Origin: an uncultured Alphaproteobacteria bacterium
GTDB lineage: Bacteria; Pseudomonadota; Alphaproteobacteria; RF32; CAG-239
NCBI GenBank assembly: GCA_934277545.1
Contig: CAKQUG010000002.1
Span: 207,452 to 271,451 of the forward strand
Direction: 5' to 3'
DNA length: 64,000 nucleotides
Of the stretch, positions 61,763 to 64,000 are shown one piece after another. Made by a program: the position numbers and the translations under genes. The notes beneath the pieces were generated by a model. That model did no database searches, was not told where the DNA came from, and saw nothing but the letters and a program-made list of their open reading frames with translations. Numbering within the stretch: the stretch's first letter is position 1; every line of letters begins with the position of its first letter.

Positions 61763-63838
61763 ATGGCTAGAACACATAAATTGGAATTATACAGAAACAT
61801 TGGTATCATGGCTCATATTGATGCCGGTAAAACAACAACAACCGAACGTATTTTGTTCTATACAGGTGTAAATCACAAAATTGGCGAAACCCACGATGGT
61901 GCCGCCACTATGGACTGGATGGAACAGGAACAGGAACGCGGTATTACCATTACATCTGCAGCTACAACCTGCTATTGGAAAGGTCATCGTATTAACATTA
62001 TTGATACTCCGGGACACGTTGACTTCACTGTTGAAGTAGAACGTTCTTTGCGCGTACTCGATGGTGCTGTTACCGTATTTGATTCGGTTGCCGGTGTTGA
62101 ACCGCAATCTGAAACAGTTTGGAGACAAGCTGATAAATACAATGTACCAAGAATTTGTTTCTGCAACAAAATGGACCGTATCGGTGCCAACTTCTATCGC
62201 TGCTTGGATATGATTGTAGACCGTTTGGGCGCCCGCCCGATGGCTATTCAACTGCCAATCGGCGCAGAAGCAGACTTCAAAGGTATTGTAGATTTGGTTA
62301 GAATGAAAGCCATTGTCTATACCGGCGACACAGCAGATTCTCCGATTGAAGAAAAAGAAATTCCGGCGGATTTGCAAGAAAAAGCTGCTGAATATCATAA
62401 CCAATTGGTTGAAATGGCTGTTGAACAAGATGAAGCCGCTATGGAAGACTATTTGGAAGGTAAAGAAATTTCTCAAGAAACCTTGAAAAAATGTATCCGT
62501 AAAGGTACATTGAGCCAAGATTTTGTGCCTGTTCTTTGCGGTACAGCTTTCAAAAACAAGGGCGTGCAGCCTTTGTTGGATGCTGTTGTAGACTATTTGC
62601 CTTCTCCTATGGATATTCCGGCTATTCGCGGTGTTAAACCAGGTACAGATATTGAAGAAGACAGACATCCGAGCGATTCTGAACCTTTGTCTGCTTTGGC
62701 ATTCAAAATCATGAACGATCCGTTTGTTGGGTCTTTGACCTTTACCCGTATTTATTCCGGAACAATGACTGCCGGTTCTTATGTTTATAACTCTGTAAAA
62801 GATAAGAAAGAAAGAATCGGTCGTATGCTGTTGATGCACGCTAACAAACGTGATGATATCAAAGAAGCTCATGCCGGCGATATTATCGCTTTGGCAGGTT
62901 TGAAAGATACCACCACCGGTGATACTTTGTGTGATGCCGATAAGCCAATTGTTTTGGAAAACATGGTATTCCCTGACCCGGTTATTCAATTAGCCGTTGA
63001 GCCGAAAACTAAAGCCGATGTAGAAAAAATGGGCTTGGCTCTTTCTCGCTTGGCTATGGAAGATCCGTCTTTCCGCGTTACATCTGATCCGGATAGCGGT
63101 CAAACCATTATCGCCGGTATGGGTGAATTGCACTTGGATATTATCGTAGATCGTTTGAGAAGAGAATTTAAAGTTGATGCTAACGTTGGTGACCCTCAAG
63201 TGGCTTACCGCGAAACCATTACCAAACCTTGTGATATTGAATATACTCACAAGAAACAATCTGGTGGTGCCGGTCAGTTCGCTAAGGTTAAAATCAAATT
63301 TGAACCGACTGAAGATCATACAGGCTTTGAATTTGTTAACACCGTTGTCGGCGGTAACGTTCCTAAGGAATATATCCCGGGTGTTGAAAAAGGTTTGCGC
63401 ACCGCTATGGATACCGGTGTGTTGGCCGGCTACCCTGTAACCGGTGTTAAGTGCACACTGTATGATGGTGCATACCATGAAGTAGACTCCAACGTTATGT
63501 GCTTTGAAATTGCCGCTCGTGCAGCCTTCCGTGAAGGTATGAAACAGGCTTCTCCAAAGCTGTTGGAACCTATTATGAAAGTTGAAGTTGTAACCCCTGA
63601 AGAATATATGGGCGACATCATCGGCGATTTGAACTCTCGTCGTGGTTTGGTAAACGGTATGGATCAGCGTGGTAATGCCCGCGTGGTAGATGCCTTTGTT
63701 CCGCTCGCCAATATGTTCGGTTACGTTAACACTCTTCGCTCACTTTCTCAAGGCCGCGCTCAGTTCACAATGATTTTTGATCATTATGCTGAAGTTCCGA
63801 GAGAAGTAGCAGAAACTATCAAAGCGAAAAACGCTTAG
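61763..63838 (+). CDS. fusA: Elongation factor G
   Basis: The 691-residue protein is EF-G: GTPase motifs [32 protein letters not shown] and [13 protein letters not shown], then domains II to V ([20 protein letters not shown] near the end). It drives ribosome translocation. It starts 15 bases after rpsG with AAGGAAA upstream. Confidence 0.98.
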   Translation: MARTHKLELYRNIGIMAHIDAGKTTTTERILFYTGVNHKIGETHDGAATMDWMEQEQERGITITSAATTCYWKGHRINIIDTPGHVDFTVEVERSLRVLDGAVTVFDSVAGVEPQSETVWRQADKYNVPRICFCNKMDRIGANFYRCLDMIVDRLGARPMAIQLPIGAEADFKGIVDLVRMKAIVYTGDTADSPIEEKEIPADLQEKAAEYHNQLVEMAVEQDEAAMEDYLEGKEISQETLKKCIRKGTLSQDFVPVLCGTAFKNKGVQPLLDAVVDYLPSPMDIPAIRGVKPGTDIEEDRHPSDSEPLSALAFKIMNDPFVGSLTFTRIYSGTMTAGSYVYNSVKDKKERIGRMLLMHANKRDDIKEAHAGDIIALAGLKDTTTGDTLCDADKPIVLENMVFPDPVIQLAVEPKTKADVEKMGLALSRLAMEDPSFRVTSDPDSGQTIIAGMGELHLDIIVDRLRREFKVDANVGDPQVAYRETITKPCDIEYTHKKQSGGAGQFAKVKIKFEPTEDHTGFEFVNTVVGGNVPKEYIPGVEKGLRTAMDTGVLAGYPVTGVKCTLYDGAYHEVDSNVMCFEIAARAAFREGMKQASPKLLEPIMKVEVVTPEEYMGDIIGDLNSRRGLVNGMDQRGNARVVDAFVPLANMFGYVNTLRSLSQGRAQFTMIFDHYAEVPREVAETIKAKNA

Positions 63839-63857
63839 ATAACTTAATGTTAAAGAC

Positions 63858-63890
63858 TCCGAGGGGAGGTATGCCAACCTCCCTTTCGGA
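63858..63890 (+). promoter_or_regulatory. Hairpin between fusA and tuf
   Basis: GGGAGGT and ACCTCCC pair around ATGCCA, with outer TCCG/CGGA pairing, in the gap before tuf. There is no T-run, so it is more likely a processing or stability element than a terminator. Confidence 0.55.
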
Positions 63891-63924
63891 AAAATGAAAA
63901 TCTGTATTTTATGGAGAAATTATA

Positions 63925-64000
63925 ATGGCAAAAGAAAAATTTGAACGCAGCAAGCCGCACTGCAACATTGGTACAATCGGCCACGTTGACCACGGTAAAA
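63925..64000 (+). CDS. tuf: Elongation factor Tu, N-terminal part (runs off window)
   Basis: The frame starts [20 protein letters not shown] and continues with VDHGK, the start of the EF-Tu P-loop, and is cut by the window end. ATGGAGAAA precedes the ATG. It is the fourth gene of the str operon. Confidence 0.95.
   Translation, partial: MAKEKFERSKPHCNIGTIGHVDHGK

Noticed and set aside
61787..62989. 400-codon ORF antisense to fusA
   Set aside because: It is a by-product of codon bias in a highly expressed gene; the sense strand is certainly EF-G.

Overview
The window looks like the chromosome of a low-GC Gram-negative alphaproteobacterium with an anaerobic lifestyle, probably one of the uncultured gut-associated Rhodospirillales-like lineages. 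The reasons are lpxA and a FadL-type porin (outer membrane), an RlpA/MltB/DacA envelope block, the rpiB-glyA pair, the DUF2924-recombinase pair common in alphaproteobacteria, and a very long pyruvate:ferredoxin oxidoreductase. The lineage is inferred from gene content, not from a marker-gene tree.

Layout. 1-4628: defence cargo, with the 3' end of a type I restriction gene (hsdR) followed by an OLD-family nuclease and a UvrD-like helicase, which together form a Gabija-type pair. 4662-10430: a phage- or satellite-like integrated element on the minus strand (small terminase, sigma-like factor, DUF6362, DUF6291-like protein, large serine recombinase, DUF2924, two very small ORFs). It ends next to a CAU-anticodon tRNA gene. 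11036-12424: a small ORF, a structured leader RNA, a prepilin-like gene and the tRNA-Asn and tRNA-Cys genes. 12603-14721: rpiB, glyA, mscL. 14828-22652: two cell-wall lytic proteins, dacA, then tmk-holB-tatD-MBL-DHH. 22781-28900: small islets of unknown genes around an rsmB-like methyltransferase and lpxA. 29042-32156: a glycosyltransferase and thrS. 32497-34076: two convergent prepilin-like genes, one with a second copy of the structured leader. 34451-37999: nifJ. 38301-40520: a catalytically dead M16-like protein of foreign composition and an ArsP_2 membrane protein. 41096-45395: rpsI-rplM and era-rnc-lepB-hydrolase, both on the minus strand. 45484-50024: cysE, two secreted proteins, uvrB, and a solitary cas1. 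50030-52930: Sua5 and an HNH-nuclease/SUKH pair. 53062-56909: pepA, gapA, pgk. 57501-60676: an FxLYD-like membrane protein, a PilT/DotB-like ATPase and a FadL-type porin. 60894-64000: the str operon rpsL-rpsG-fusA-tuf (tuf cut by the window end).

The most interesting signal is a leader of about 200 nt found twice (11286-11487 plus strand; 34101-34296 minus strand) upstream of two prepilin-like genes. Both copies have a TTTACA promoter. Several stems are kept by compensatory base changes. A closing stem overlaps the 5' arm of an intrinsic-terminator-like hairpin directly before the ribosome binding site. This is the architecture of a transcription attenuator or riboswitch, and I do not recognise it as a known family. 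Second-tier signals are the satellite-like element with Gabija, the orphan Cas1 behind uvrB, the HNH/SUKH pair, and a repeat of about 370 bp present twice with an identical (CT)7 tract. No CRISPR array, rRNA gene or complete insertion sequence was seen.
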